A stretch of DNA of 64,000 nucleotides from NCBI GenBank assembly GCA_900471525.1, contig UCEZ01000029.1:86795-150794 (forward strand), given 5' to 3'. The notes beneath the pieces were generated by a model. That model was not told where the DNA came from and did not search any database. It saw nothing but the letters and a program-made list of their open reading frames with translations. The stretch comes from Hyphomicrobiales bacterium (lineage in GTDB: Bacteria > Pseudomonadota > Alphaproteobacteria > Rhizobiales > Rhizobiaceae). Each line of letters starts with the position of its first letter. Positions within the stretch are counted from its first letter, which is position 1. Made by a program: the position numbers and the translations under genes. Positions 51,901 through 59,698 of this stretch are shown here, piece by piece.

Positions 51901-52278
51901 ATGGCGCAAGTAACGGTGATGATCGACGGCAAGGCCTATCGCATGGCATGCGAGGAGGGGCAGGAAGATCATCTCACCGAGCTTGCCAACCGCTTCGACC
52001 AGTATGTCAGTCACCTGAAGACTCAATTCGGTGAAATCGGCGATCTGCGGCTGACCGTGATGGCTGGCATCATGGTGATGGACGAACTCAGCGAAGTGAA
52101 CCGAAAGCTGAAAAGCCTTCAGGCGGAAACCGACACTCTGAAGCAGAGCCGCGCGGCGACCTTGTCAGACCAGCAAAAGAGCGAGGAGGTGCTGGCCTCT
52201 GCGCTTTCCGAGGTGACGTCGCAGATTCACGAGATTGCGGCGAAGCTCAGCGGCAAGGCGGCTCCGCAGCTTTCCTGA
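51901..52278 (+). CDS. zapA: Cell division protein ZapA
   Basis: A 125-residue FtsZ-bundling factor. VTVMIDGKAYRMACEEGQEDHLTELANRFD is the ZapA head (split here by normal spacing), then a C-terminal coiled coil (MDELSEVNRKLKSLQAETDTLKQ and SEVTSQIHEIAAKL). It promotes Z-ring assembly in the cytosol. It lies 32 bp after DUF4164. In most alphaproteobacteria 6S RNA and fau follow; here a minus-strand membrane gene sits in between. Confidence 0.9.
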   Translation: MAQVTVMIDGKAYRMACEEGQEDHLTELANRFDQYVSHLKTQFGEIGDLRLTVMAGIMVMDELSEVNRKLKSLQAETDTLKQSRAATLSDQQKSEEVLASALSEVTSQIHEIAAKLSGKAAPQLS

Positions 52279-52281
52279 GAG

Positions 52282-53046
52282 TTAGGCGGCTGGTACAGGC
52301 TGGCCTTCTAGGACGCCTTCGGTGTCCTTATAGGATTGGCACAGAATGACGGCGATCGCCGCATAAGCTGCGAAATTGACCAAGCCGGTGAGGAATTCGA
52401 AAGCGGCCATGAAGCGGATGTCTTCGAAAGCCGGGACCTTCATGGCCGAATCCAGTCCTGCGAAATAACAAAATACAAAAATGGCAATCTGAAAAAAGAT
52501 AGTCTGCGCAAGAATGATTGCACTTATCAATGGAGCGTTTCTTGCGAATGACGCTTTGCCGCGTACCGCTGCAGCTTTAAAGCCTGCGTTTCGGCCAGCG
52601 ACTGTCGCCGGCAGCCATGTTCCCCAATAACCAACAGCGGCACCGATAAATATGATTGTGCAAATAATGTAGATGATCCTTCCAGCGAAGGTTTGACCGC
52701 GTAGCGCCGCTTCCTCGACAAAGGGGGTGAAAATTACAACCATGACCAAAATTGGCACCACTGCGATCAATGTCAGACCGATCAGCTTAAGGCTGAAAGA
52801 TAGAACTCTCTTCAGATTGATTTCGGTTGAAGGGATCGAAATAACGAGCCGGATGTCTCTGATATTGTTTAACGTTGCCCAATGAACAAGATAGGCAAAG
52901 GAACAGCTCAGAACGGTGTCGAACAGCCAAAACCATTCCTGGAATCCATTCGCAGAAAGGGTGACATTGACGAGGGTTCTGGCGATGATGCTGATGAGCG
53001 TCGCAATGACGATCAAGCGGAAAGGTGCGGAATGTGCGAGGTTCAT
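52282..53046 (-). CDS. Multi-pass membrane protein of unknown function
   Basis: A 254-residue protein with six probable transmembrane helices: near residues 10-27, 34-54, 85-110, 125-148, 180-203 and 218-240. I do not recognise a family. It is on the minus strand between zapA and the 6S RNA, with a lower GC and a looser codon use (many ATT, AAA, CAA) than its neighbours, so it looks like a later insertion. ATG at 53046 follows GAAAAG; TTG at 53091 is a poorer start. It ends 3 bp from the zapA stop. Confidence 0.7.
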   Translation of the reverse strand: MNLAHSAPFRLIVIATLISIIARTLVNVTLSANGFQEWFWLFDTVLSCSFAYLVHWATLNNIRDIRLVISIPSTEINLKRVLSFSLKLIGLTLIAVVPILVMVVIFTPFVEEAALRGQTFAGRIIYIICTIIFIGAAVGYWGTWLPATVAGRNAGFKAAAVRGKASFARNAPLISAIILAQTIFFQIAIFVFCYFAGLDSAMKVPAFEDIRFMAAFEFLTGLVNFAAYAAIAVILCQSYKDTEGVLEGQPVPAA

Positions 53047-53164
53047 GTGACTTTTCAATATCTGGCTGTTTTCTAAGAATGGTCTTTTCAAGTCAAAATT
53101 GTAAAGCCATCAGATGCGATTTACAGAATTTTTCACGAACACTGGCGCAAGCCCCCGATGCACT

Positions 53165-53330
53165 CTATATTCAGGCTGCGGTCTGCGCTTCCCGACAGGA
53201 CACCACAATCCCTGGGGCCATACTCGATCCAAAGGGAGCTGTCCCTGACCTGGCCCGTGGGCTAGGTCACATGGCGCCCACCTACGTTTGTAGGCACCCA
53301 GGATCGTAAACAGTCCATCGGTTGTGTGGA
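53165..53330 (+). ncRNA. ssrS: 6S RNA (regulator of RNA polymerase)
   Basis: The region has the layout of alphaproteobacterial 6S RNA. A closing stem pairs CCTGGG (53211-53216) with CCCAGG (53297-53302). In the central part, TGACCT/AGGTCA (53246-53251, 53264-53269) extends through GGCCC/GGGC to form the terminal stem. The side hairpin CCTAC-GTTT-GTAGG (53281-53294) on the 3' flank of the bubble is a feature I recall from this group. A CTATAT -10 box lies at 53165-53170, so the RNA likely starts near 53176. It sits in the zapA-fau interval, where ssrS is normally found. The exact ends are not determined. Confidence 0.78.
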
Positions 53331-53357
53331 TCGCACTTTCCCTCTTTCTGAAGATGT

Positions 53358-54248
53358 TCAGCCTGGTACAGCCGGTGCACGGAACGCCTCGCGGATGGCG
53401 TTCGACATGCTTTCCACGATCGGGTTCGTGCCCCGTCCTCTGGTCTTCAGCACCACGTTCGAAAAATCGATGACATCATATCCGTCCGCAGCCGTCAGTT
53501 CCCGGCATCCGGCGGGGATGCTGCTGCGGGTGAGCGGAGCGATTGCAAGGCCTGAGGTCACCGCGGCAATCAGGCCGCTGCTTGTGCGGCTGACATAGGC
53601 GACGCGGCTTTCCAACCCGCACTTCTTCAGGCACTTGAGCGCCAGTTCGTCGCACCATCCGTTCTTGAGGTAGGTATAGGTGGCGATGGGCAGCGGGCGG
53701 CGCTCATGCGCGCAATGCTGATCGGAGGTCACCCAGACGGTCGGGTCCACCATGAGGACTTCGTTTCTTGTGTGACCACCGGGTTCGAACACGACGGCGA
53801 TGTCGATCTCGCCGGCATCCAGTGCCGCCAGGTTGGACATGGAGACGCCTTGCTGCACCGTCACCTCGACGCCGGGGTGGATGGCGGCGAAAGCACCCAG
53901 CGCCTTTGGCAGGGTCGAATTGATATATTCTTCCGAAATTCCGATCCTGACCGAACCATCGAGGGCGGGCAGGCGGATGGATGCTGCGGTGTCGTCCAGC
54001 AGCGTCACGATGCGGCGGGCATTGTCGAGAAGCCGCGCGCCGGGGCCGGTCATGTTGACGCCGCGCGATCCCCGTTCGAACAGTGTCTCGCCGAGAATAT
54101 CCTCGAGCTTCTTGATCTGCATGCTGACAGCCGACTGCGTCCGCCCGACCGCCTCTCCGGCCTTGGTGAAATTGCCGCTTTCCGCGACGGCAACGAAGGT
54201 GCGCAGGAGATCGCTTTCAAGAGGAGGAAACATCGCACTCGCCATCAT
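53358..54248 (-). CDS. LysR-family transcriptional regulator
   Basis: A protein of about 296 residues. The N-terminal helix-turn-helix is DLLRTFVAVAESGNFTKAGEAVGRTQSAVSMQIKKLE in outline, with the LysR signature residues; the C-terminal periplasmic-binding-like effector domain follows (VRIGISEEYINSTLPKALGAF). ATG at 54248 or 54233 is the start; neither has a clear ribosome site. It is divergent from the DUF1127 gene across 90 bp, so that gene is its most likely target besides itself. No ligand is evident. Confidence 0.88.
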   Translation of the reverse strand: MMASAMFPPLESDLLRTFVAVAESGNFTKAGEAVGRTQSAVSMQIKKLEDILGETLFERGSRGVNMTGPGARLLDNARRIVTLLDDTAASIRLPALDGSVRIGISEEYINSTLPKALGAFAAIHPGVEVTVQQGVSMSNLAALDAGEIDIAVVFEPGGHTRNEVLMVDPTVWVTSDQHCAHERRPLPIATYTYLKNGWCDELALKCLKKCGLESRVAYVSRTSSGLIAAVTSGLAIAPLTRSSIPAGCRELTAADGYDVIDFSNVVLKTRGRGTNPIVESMSNAIREAFRAPAVPG

Positions 54249-54337
54249 TTTTTCTAATGATAGGCATGTTCGCAATTCGTTGGTGTGATGTCAACGAAAG
54301 TCCGATACTTGGCGCGAACAAGTCGGAGTTTCCGGAT

Positions 54338-54565
54338 ATGAAGCACAATCACAGAACACGGCGGTGGCCCGTCAGGATGACCAAAAGGGTTTGGTGTGCT
54401 CTTGCTGCATGGCAACAAAAGCGCCGGCTGCGGCTGGCTTTCACAGAGATATCACGACGCCAAAACGCGCATCTGCTTGATGATATCGGGGTAGACAGGG
54501 CAGCCTTCGATTGCCGGTGCAATCCAGAGCAAGAGGACGGAAGGCGTCGTTTCTGGATGCTATGA
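54338..54565 (+). CDS. DUF1127 small basic protein
   Basis: A 75-residue protein with the DUF1127 core: RLRLAFTEISRRQNAHLLDDIGVDRAAF, ending in the DIGV motif, preceded by WCALAAWQQKRR. Short DUF1127 proteins in Agrobacterium and relatives bind RNA or affect phosphate, carbon and stress responses. GGAG precedes the ATG by 9 bp. Its 3' end overlaps the convergent LuxR-type gene by 6 bp, and it is divergent from the LysR gene. Confidence 0.82.
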   Translation: MKHNHRTRRWPVRMTKRVWCALAAWQQKRRLRLAFTEISRRQNAHLLDDIGVDRAAFDCRCNPEQEDGRRRFWML

Positions 54566-54778
54566 GATCAGTTTCATGCGGGCGGCGCGGAAGACGGCTT
54601 CGGCGACGTTGCCTGCCTGCAGCTTGCGCATGGCGCTGTCGAAGGCTTCGTCGACCTTGTCATGGGAGATATCTGTTTGGCGGGTAATGTCTTCCCGGGT
54701 CCGGCCGCGCGCGGCCAACGACAGGCAGCGCAGTTCGAGTGGATCGAGTTCCAGCAGCATCTTGTCCTTCATGGACAT
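54560..54778 (-). CDS. Small LuxR-type helix-turn-helix protein
   Basis: A 72-residue protein consisting almost only of a LuxR-C-like DNA-binding domain: LDPLELRCLSLAARGRTREDITRQTDISHDKVDEAFDSAMRKLQAGN, whose LxxRExxVL, GxxxxxIA and VxxHxxxAxxKL positions are recognisable but drifted. No receiver or autoinducer domain is present. Similar stand-alone HTH proteins are known in rhizobia. The ATG at 54778 follows GGAACC. It overlaps the convergent DUF1127 gene by 6 bp. Confidence 0.75.
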   Translation of the reverse strand: MSMKDKMLLELDPLELRCLSLAARGRTREDITRQTDISHDKVDEAFDSAMRKLQAGNVAEAVFRAARMKLIS

Positions 54779-55052
54779 GTCCGGTTCCGTCTTGAAATTG
54801 AACAGTTCCCCGCATCGCCGGAAGCGGCCATCGAACTGTTTTTCTGATGTAAATCGTGTCCCTCTCTTGCATGGGCATCAGAGTGCGCGAAAGCGGAACC
54901 GCCTTGCATAATGAACAGTCCTCTAATGGTGTGCCAGAATGGGCAATCAATGTCTTTCCGTCGCAAAAAGTTGCATAAGCGGCGGGTGCACGGTTTCCCT
55001 GTCCCCGGTCGATGCACTAGAAATGCAGACTGGCAGGCAGGAGAGCATGTGC

Positions 55053-55664
55053 ATGACACCCAGGGAACTGAAGGCCGCGCTGCGCATGGAGCGCTTGGCG
55101 CTGCGTGATTCGATGACGCCGGAGGCGCGTATCGAGGCAAGCCTTAGGATGCTCGACCATGCCGGCGACATCATCGAATTCGAGCCCGGACAGATGATTT
55201 CCGGCTTCTGGCCGATCCGCTCGGAGGTCGACATCCGGCCGCTGATGGCGCGCTTGCGCGAGCGTGGAGCCCGTCTCTGCCTGCCCGTCATTCTCGACAA
55301 GAAGACGATTGTTTTTCGCGAACTCGTGCCGGGCGCGCCTATCGTCGAAACAGGCTTCGGCACCATCGGGCCAGGCGAGGATGCGCCGGTGGTCGATCCG
55401 GATATCATGCTGGTGCCGTTGTCGGCCTTCGACAAGGCGGGCCACCGGATCGGCTATGGGGCCGGATATTACGACCGTGCAATCGAGCATTTGCGCCGGA
55501 AAGGCCATATGCCGAGGCTGATCGGGATTGCATTTAACTGCCAGGAAGTGGCATCAGTGCCCGCGGAGCCACATGACGTGGCGCTGGACGCCATGCTGAC
55601 GGAAAGCGGGCTCCGGATCTTCGGGCTAGGAATAAGCAAATATGAGACTTTTGTTTCTGGGTGA
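55053..55664 (+). CDS. fau: 5-formyltetrahydrofolate cyclo-ligase
   Basis: A 203-residue enzyme returning 5-formyl-THF to 5,10-methenyl-THF with ATP. The N-terminal R-x6-R motif (LRMERLALRDSM), PVILDKKTIVFREL and the C-terminal GYGAGYYDRAIEHLR, LIGIAFNCQEV are diagnostic. ATG at 55053 has AGGAG 9 bp upstream; ATG at 55047 is too near it, and 55023 lacks one. It overlaps the ymdB-like gene by 23 bp. It follows 6S RNA as in other alphaproteobacteria, with the LysR, DUF1127 and LuxR genes inserted. Confidence 0.93.
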   Translation: MTPRELKAALRMERLALRDSMTPEARIEASLRMLDHAGDIIEFEPGQMISGFWPIRSEVDIRPLMARLRERGARLCLPVILDKKTIVFRELVPGAPIVETGFGTIGPGEDAPVVDPDIMLVPLSAFDKAGHRIGYGAGYYDRAIEHLRRKGHMPRLIGIAFNCQEVASVPAEPHDVALDAMLTESGLRIFGLGISKYETFVSG

Positions 55665-56466
55665 CATGGTTGGCAAGACTGGCCGGACGGCGGTCTGGGA
55701 CCGATTGCCCGGCCTGATCAGCGACCTGAAGCTCGATTTCGTCATCGTTAACGGTGAGAACGCCGCCGGTGGCTTCGGCATCACCGAAGATATCTTTCTC
55801 GAGACCATCAATGCCGGCGCCGATGTCGTGACGACAGGCAACCATGTCTGGGACCAGAAGGAGGCCGTTTCCTTCTGCGAACGGCACGACCAGTTCCTGC
55901 GGCCTGCCAATTATCCGGCAGGAACGCCCGGGCGTGGTTCAAACCTCTATTTCGCCCGTAACGGTGCCCGCGTCCTTGTGGCGAACGTCATGGGCCGCGT
56001 CTTCATGCACCCGGAACTCGACGATCCCTTCAAGGCCGCGGAAAATATCCTTGCTGCCTGCCCGCTGAAGGAACAGGCCGACGCCATCATCTTCGATTTT
56101 CATGCGGAAGCGACCAGCGAGAAGCAGTGCTTTGGTCATTTCGTCGATGGCCGCGCCAGCTTCGTCGTCGGCACGCACACCCACGTGCCGACAGCCGATG
56201 CGCACATCCTCAACGGTGGCACGGCCTATATGTCGGACGCCGGTATGTGCGGCGATTATGACTCGTCGCTCGGCATGGAAAAGGAAGAGCCGCTCAACCG
56301 CTTCATCTCCAAGATGCCGAAGGGGCGTTTCGAGGCCGCCTCAGGACCGGCCACGATCTGCGGCGTCGGCGTCGAGATTTCCGATCGTACCGGGCTTGCG
56401 GAAAACATCGCACCGCTCCGGATCGGCCCGCGGCTGGCCGAAACGATACCGGCGTTCTGGGCCTGA
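55642..56466 (+). CDS. ymdB: YmdB-family metallophosphoesterase
   Basis: A 274-residue binuclear metal phosphodiesterase (TIGR00282 type). LFLGDMVGKTGR at residues 4-15 holds the first metal Asp; IVNGENAAGGFGIT, TTGNHVWDQKE, DFHAEATSEK and VGTHTHVPTAD supply the other ligands. Relatives hydrolyse 2',3'-cyclic nucleotides. Its ATG lies within the last 23 bp of fau, so it is translationally coupled. Length is standard for the family. Confidence 0.9.
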   Translation: MRLLFLGDMVGKTGRTAVWDRLPGLISDLKLDFVIVNGENAAGGFGITEDIFLETINAGADVVTTGNHVWDQKEAVSFCERHDQFLRPANYPAGTPGRGSNLYFARNGARVLVANVMGRVFMHPELDDPFKAAENILAACPLKEQADAIIFDFHAEATSEKQCFGHFVDGRASFVVGTHTHVPTADAHILNGGTAYMSDAGMCGDYDSSLGMEKEEPLNRFISKMPKGRFEAASGPATICGVGVEISDRTGLAENIAPLRIGPRLAETIPAFWA

Positions 56467-56531
56467 AACGGCCGCATCTGACTAAGTTCTGTTGATGAAT
56501 GACAGACGTAACGCTTGCGAGAAATCTTTGG

Positions 56532-56810
56532 CTACCGATAGAGGTCGCGCCGGTGGTCTGGGTCTGGAGTCAGCATTGACTCAGGAATGAACCCTTTCGA
56601 GCAGTTTTCGCAATAAAAGGCGTCGACAAATTGCTGGAACGGGTCCTGCCTCAAAAACTCAGGGCGAATATCATCGGCTCTAAGATCAGTGAAGTATTTT
56701 AGCCGGGGATCGATTCCCGGCTCATCAATCCACGCTTTATCGACTAAAATTAGCTTCGGCTTGACCGCTCTGCAGGAACCGCAGCTGGGGCATTCCGGAT
56801 AGCTGTTCAT
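56532..56810 (-). CDS. Small zinc-ribbon-like protein of unknown function
   Basis: A 92-residue protein I do not recognise. An N-terminal CPSCGSC and a C-terminal FYCENCSKGF give two CxxC pairs for zinc. Between them lie short charged segments (DEPGIDPRLKYFTDLRADDI). GC is lower than its neighbours, and the codon use is less biased, so it could be a recent arrival. The start at 56810 follows AGAGG 6 bp upstream. It is convergent with ymdB. Confidence 0.65.
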   Translation of the reverse strand: MNSYPECPSCGSCRAVKPKLILVDKAWIDEPGIDPRLKYFTDLRADDIRPEFLRQDPFQQFVDAFYCENCSKGFIPESMLTPDPDHRRDLYR

Positions 56811-57008
56811 TGCGTTGCCTCTTATAGATAGGGCTGAAGGAGCATTACTCGCACCAAAGTACGATGCCAATATCGCTTCGTCTATTTATGAGGATTCCAA
56901 ACTAGGCAATGACGCGATTGTGAGCGGTTGCGTGCAATAGTCGCTGGACCTGTTGCCCATCCTGCCTATCCTCTGCGCCCATGCCAACCTTGGACTGTGA
57001 GGTGCATG

Positions 57009-57845
57009 ATGTCGCGATTGTTCCTGCTCACGTTTGCTGTCATCGCACTTTTGCATTTTCTCTGGCCGATGCCGGCGCATGCGCAAAGCTCGCCGCCACC
57101 GGTCAGCCAATGCCAGGCGATTGCCCAGTCTCTTCCGGATGTCACCTTTGCCAGTTTCAAGCCTCCCGCTGCGCTTGGCGTGCAGGCGACGGCTACCGAT
57201 GAGGTGAACATTACCTATGTCGGTCATTCGACATTCCTCATCGAAACGCCGGGCGGTGTGTCAATCGCCACGGACTATAGCGGCTGGTACGCACCGCCGA
57301 AGGTGCCCGACGTAGTGACGATGAACAAGGCGCATTCAAGCCATTACACATTGACCCCCGATCCGGCGATCAAGCATGTGCTGCATGGGTGGGGCGACGA
57401 CGGGCAACCGGCGGATCACGACGTCGTCATTGGTGACACCTATATCCGCAACGTGACGACGGATATCCGCTCGTTTGGCGGAACAATGGAGCCGGACGGC
57501 AATTCTATCTTCATCTTCGAGGTCGCGGGCCTCTGCATCGGTCATCTCGGTCATCTGCATCACGAGCTTGACGACACGGACTATGCCGAAATCGGCCGTC
57601 TCGACGTGCTGATGGTTCCGGTCGATGGCGGCCTGACGATGGGAGCGGAAAGCATGAGCCGGGTGGTGACGCGGCTGCGCTCGTCACTCATCCTGCCGAT
57701 GCACCGGCGTGGCCCGCCGGTTACCAACTTCCTGCAGATGTTCGGCGATGGTTTCGACAAGAGCTTTGCGACACAAGCGAGTGTTACCGTGTCGCTGCGT
57801 TCCTTGCCAAGGAAGCCGCTGATTTATATCCTGCAGGGTGTCTGA
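57009..57845 (+). CDS. Secreted MBL-fold (UlaG-like) hydrolase
   Basis: A 278-residue protein with a signal peptide (residues 1-25, ending in MPAHA) and a metallo-beta-lactamase fold. INITYVGHSTFLIETPGGVSIATDY is the family start (in outline), and GHLGHLHHELDDTDYAEIGRLDVLMVPVDGG holds metal-binding residues and the strand-loop that follows. The usual HxHxDH box is altered to NKAHSSHYT. The C-terminal His in LPMHRRGP is kept. Substrate unknown. The start at 57009 follows GAGG. It lies 16 bp upstream of another exported protein. Confidence 0.8.
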   Translation: MSRLFLLTFAVIALLHFLWPMPAHAQSSPPPVSQCQAIAQSLPDVTFASFKPPAALGVQATATDEVNITYVGHSTFLIETPGGVSIATDYSGWYAPPKVPDVVTMNKAHSSHYTLTPDPAIKHVLHGWGDDGQPADHDVVIGDTYIRNVTTDIRSFGGTMEPDGNSIFIFEVAGLCIGHLGHLHHELDDTDYAEIGRLDVLMVPVDGGLTMGAESMSRVVTRLRSSLILPMHRRGPPVTNFLQMFGDGFDKSFATQASVTVSLRSLPRKPLIYILQGV

Positions 57846-57861
57846 CCCCGGGAACCATGGA

Positions 57862-58338
57862 ATGAAATTTTTCGCCGCGTTTCTTCTTGCCGTTTTTTCC
57901 ATGACAACTCAGGTTCTGGCCGACGGCGCACCGCCGCCACGCCTGCCGTCGGCAGAAGGCGACAAGATCGTCACCGTGCCGGAGACAAAATCTCATGGCC
58001 TGCAGGAGGAATTCGTTCTGCCCTCCGGCAATATTGGTTGCGTATACACGCCGCAGGGTGGGACGGAGGTTTACCAGCCTGCCGATGGTGGCCCGGAACT
58101 GTCCTGCGACCGCGTCGAGCCACGCTACGTGCGGGCGACACTTTCGAGCGCGGGTGCTGCCACACTCTTCAACGACGTGGGTGACCAGAGCTGCTGCTCG
58201 GTCGGTCCCGTGCTCGACTACGGCCAGACATGGTCGGCCGGGCCTTTTTCCTGTCTTTCGACGCGTACGGGCCTATCCTGCGAACGCAGCGACGGCCATT
58301 CCTTCTTTCTCAGCCGCAAGCGGCTCGACGCCAACTGA
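57862..58338 (+). CDS. Exported DUF6636-like protein
   Basis: A 158-residue protein with a signal peptide (residues 1-21, ending in VLADG) and the motif EFVLPSGNIGCVYTP, which recalls DUF6636 proteins. Six cysteines (IGCV, LSCDR, DQSCCSV, SCLST, LSCER) should form disulphides in the periplasm or outside. No catalytic motif is visible. It follows the MBL-fold gene by 16 bp, so they form an operon. yebC follows after 104 bp. Confidence 0.65.
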   Translation: MKFFAAFLLAVFSMTTQVLADGAPPPRLPSAEGDKIVTVPETKSHGLQEEFVLPSGNIGCVYTPQGGTEVYQPADGGPELSCDRVEPRYVRATLSSAGAATLFNDVGDQSCCSVGPVLDYGQTWSAGPFSCLSTRTGLSCERSDGHSFFLSRKRLDAN

Positions 58339-58441
58339 AAAGCCGGTCAACTGAAAAAAGGCGCCACCTTCTGGACGCAAAGCGCCAATGAAACTATAAG
58401 GCGCCCAATTCCAAACATGACTAGCATGAGAAGAGGGCGCC

Positions 58442-59188
58442 ATGGCCGGCCATTCACAGTTTAAAAACATCATGCACCGCAAGGGCCGTCAGGATGCCGT
58501 GCGGTCGAAAATGTTCTCCAAGCTCGCACGCGAAATCACCGTCGCGGTCAAGGGCGGTCTGCCCGATCCGACGATGAATGCGCGCCTGCGTCTGGCGATC
58601 CAGAACGCCAAGGCACAGTCGATGCCGAAGGACAATATCGAGCGTGCCATCAAGAAGGGCTCCGGCGCCGATGGCGAGAACTACGAAGAAGTCCGCTACG
58701 AAGGTTATGGCCCGGGCGGCGTCGCCGTTATCGTCGAGGCCCTGACCGACAACCGCAATCGCACCGCCTCCAACGTCCGCTCGACCTTCACCAAGGCTGG
58801 CGGAGCATTGGGCGAAACCGGTTCCGTCTCCTTCTCCTTCGATCGCGTCGGCGAAATCTCCTACAAGCTGTCGGCTGGCGATGCTGACGCGGTGATGGAA
58901 GCGGCGATCGACGCGGGTGCCGATGACGTGACGACGGACGAGGACGGCCATTTCATCATCTGTGGTTTCGAGGATATCGGCGACGTCTCCAAGGCGCTTG
59001 AAGCAACGCTCGGCGAGGCCGATACCGTCAAGGCGATCTGGAAGGCCCAGAACACCGTGCCGGTCGACGAAGAGCGCGCCCAGTCGCTGATGAAGCTGAT
59101 TGACACGCTGGAAGACGATGACGACGTGCAGAACGTCTACACCAACTTTGAAGTCTCCGACGAAGTGATGGCCAAGCTTTCGGCCTGA
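58442..59188 (+). CDS. yebC: YebC/PmpR-family regulator (translation factor TACO1 type)
   Basis: A 248-residue protein. [19 protein letters not shown] is the universal family start; [17 protein letters not shown] and [31 protein letters not shown] (in outline) follow, and [12 protein letters not shown] ends it. The family includes DNA-binding regulators and ribosome-associated factors. It lies in the conserved yebC-ruvC neighbourhood, which in many bacteria is one operon; here a cupin and an oxidoreductase gene lie between. An AAGAGGG site precedes the ATG. Confidence 0.95.
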   Translation: MAGHSQFKNIMHRKGRQDAVRSKMFSKLAREITVAVKGGLPDPTMNARLRLAIQNAKAQSMPKDNIERAIKKGSGADGENYEEVRYEGYGPGGVAVIVEALTDNRNRTASNVRSTFTKAGGALGETGSVSFSFDRVGEISYKLSAGDADAVMEAAIDAGADDVTTDEDGHFIICGFEDIGDVSKALEATLGEADTVKAIWKAQNTVPVDEERAQSLMKLIDTLEDDDDVQNVYTNFEVSDEVMAKLSA

Positions 59189-59291
59189 GCCTCGCATTAT
59201 CGCGCCGGTTCACGTCACGGTCTGTCGGAATTGGCGAGCCAGTCCCGGCAGTCAGGCATTAGGTTCTTCTTTTCTGGAGAGGATGTTGATC

Positions 59292-59648
59292 ATGCAGACT
59301 GTGACGAAACTGGCGGCGCCCGTGCCCGCAGACGGCGATCCGGCAACGCTCGACGGCTGGGTTGTCGTGGCGGGCGCACCGTCCATGAAGACCTGGGCGC
59401 TGCACACCTCCTCGGATGGCTCGATGGTCTCGGGCTACTGGGAAGCGACGCCCGGTACTTATCATGCGACCTATACGGCCTACGAGTTCGTGCATATGAT
59501 CGCCGGCAAGATCATCATCACGCCGGACGGCGGCACGCCGGTTACCGTCAGCGCCGGAGACGCATTCGTCGTCGAAGCCGATTTCAAGGGCACGTGGGAA
59601 ATCCTCGAAACGGTGCGCAAGCACTTCGATTTTAAAGTCTCGGCGTGA
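59292..59648 (+). CDS. Cupin-domain protein
   Basis: A 118-residue single-domain cupin of the DUF861 type. WEATPGTYHATYTAYEFVHMIAGKIIITPDGG is the first cupin box (in outline) and VSAGDAFVVEADFKGTWEI the second. ATG at 59292 has AGAGG 9 bp upstream; ATG at 59283 sits too close to it. Function unknown; members bind small organic molecules. A strong terminator follows, shared with the convergent luciferase-like gene. Confidence 0.82.
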   Translation: MQTVTKLAAPVPADGDPATLDGWVVVAGAPSMKTWALHTSSDGSMVSGYWEATPGTYHATYTAYEFVHMIAGKIIITPDGGTPVTVSAGDAFVVEADFKGTWEILETVRKHFDFKVSA

Positions 59649-59670
59649 TTAAGAGATAGAATTGATGGCT

Positions 59671-59698
59671 ACCCCGGAGCTTCTCCGGGGTATTTTTT
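59671..59698 (+). terminator. Terminator after the cupin gene
   Basis: A 9-bp perfect stem ACCCCGGAG / CTCCGGGGT (59671-59679, 59683-59691) with a CTT loop and six T. The T-run reaches the stop codon of the convergent gene at 59697. Confidence 0.93.

Noticed and set aside
53025..53309. Plus-strand open frame over the 6S RNA region
   Set aside because: No ribosome site and no protein similarity; RNA pairing explains the region better.
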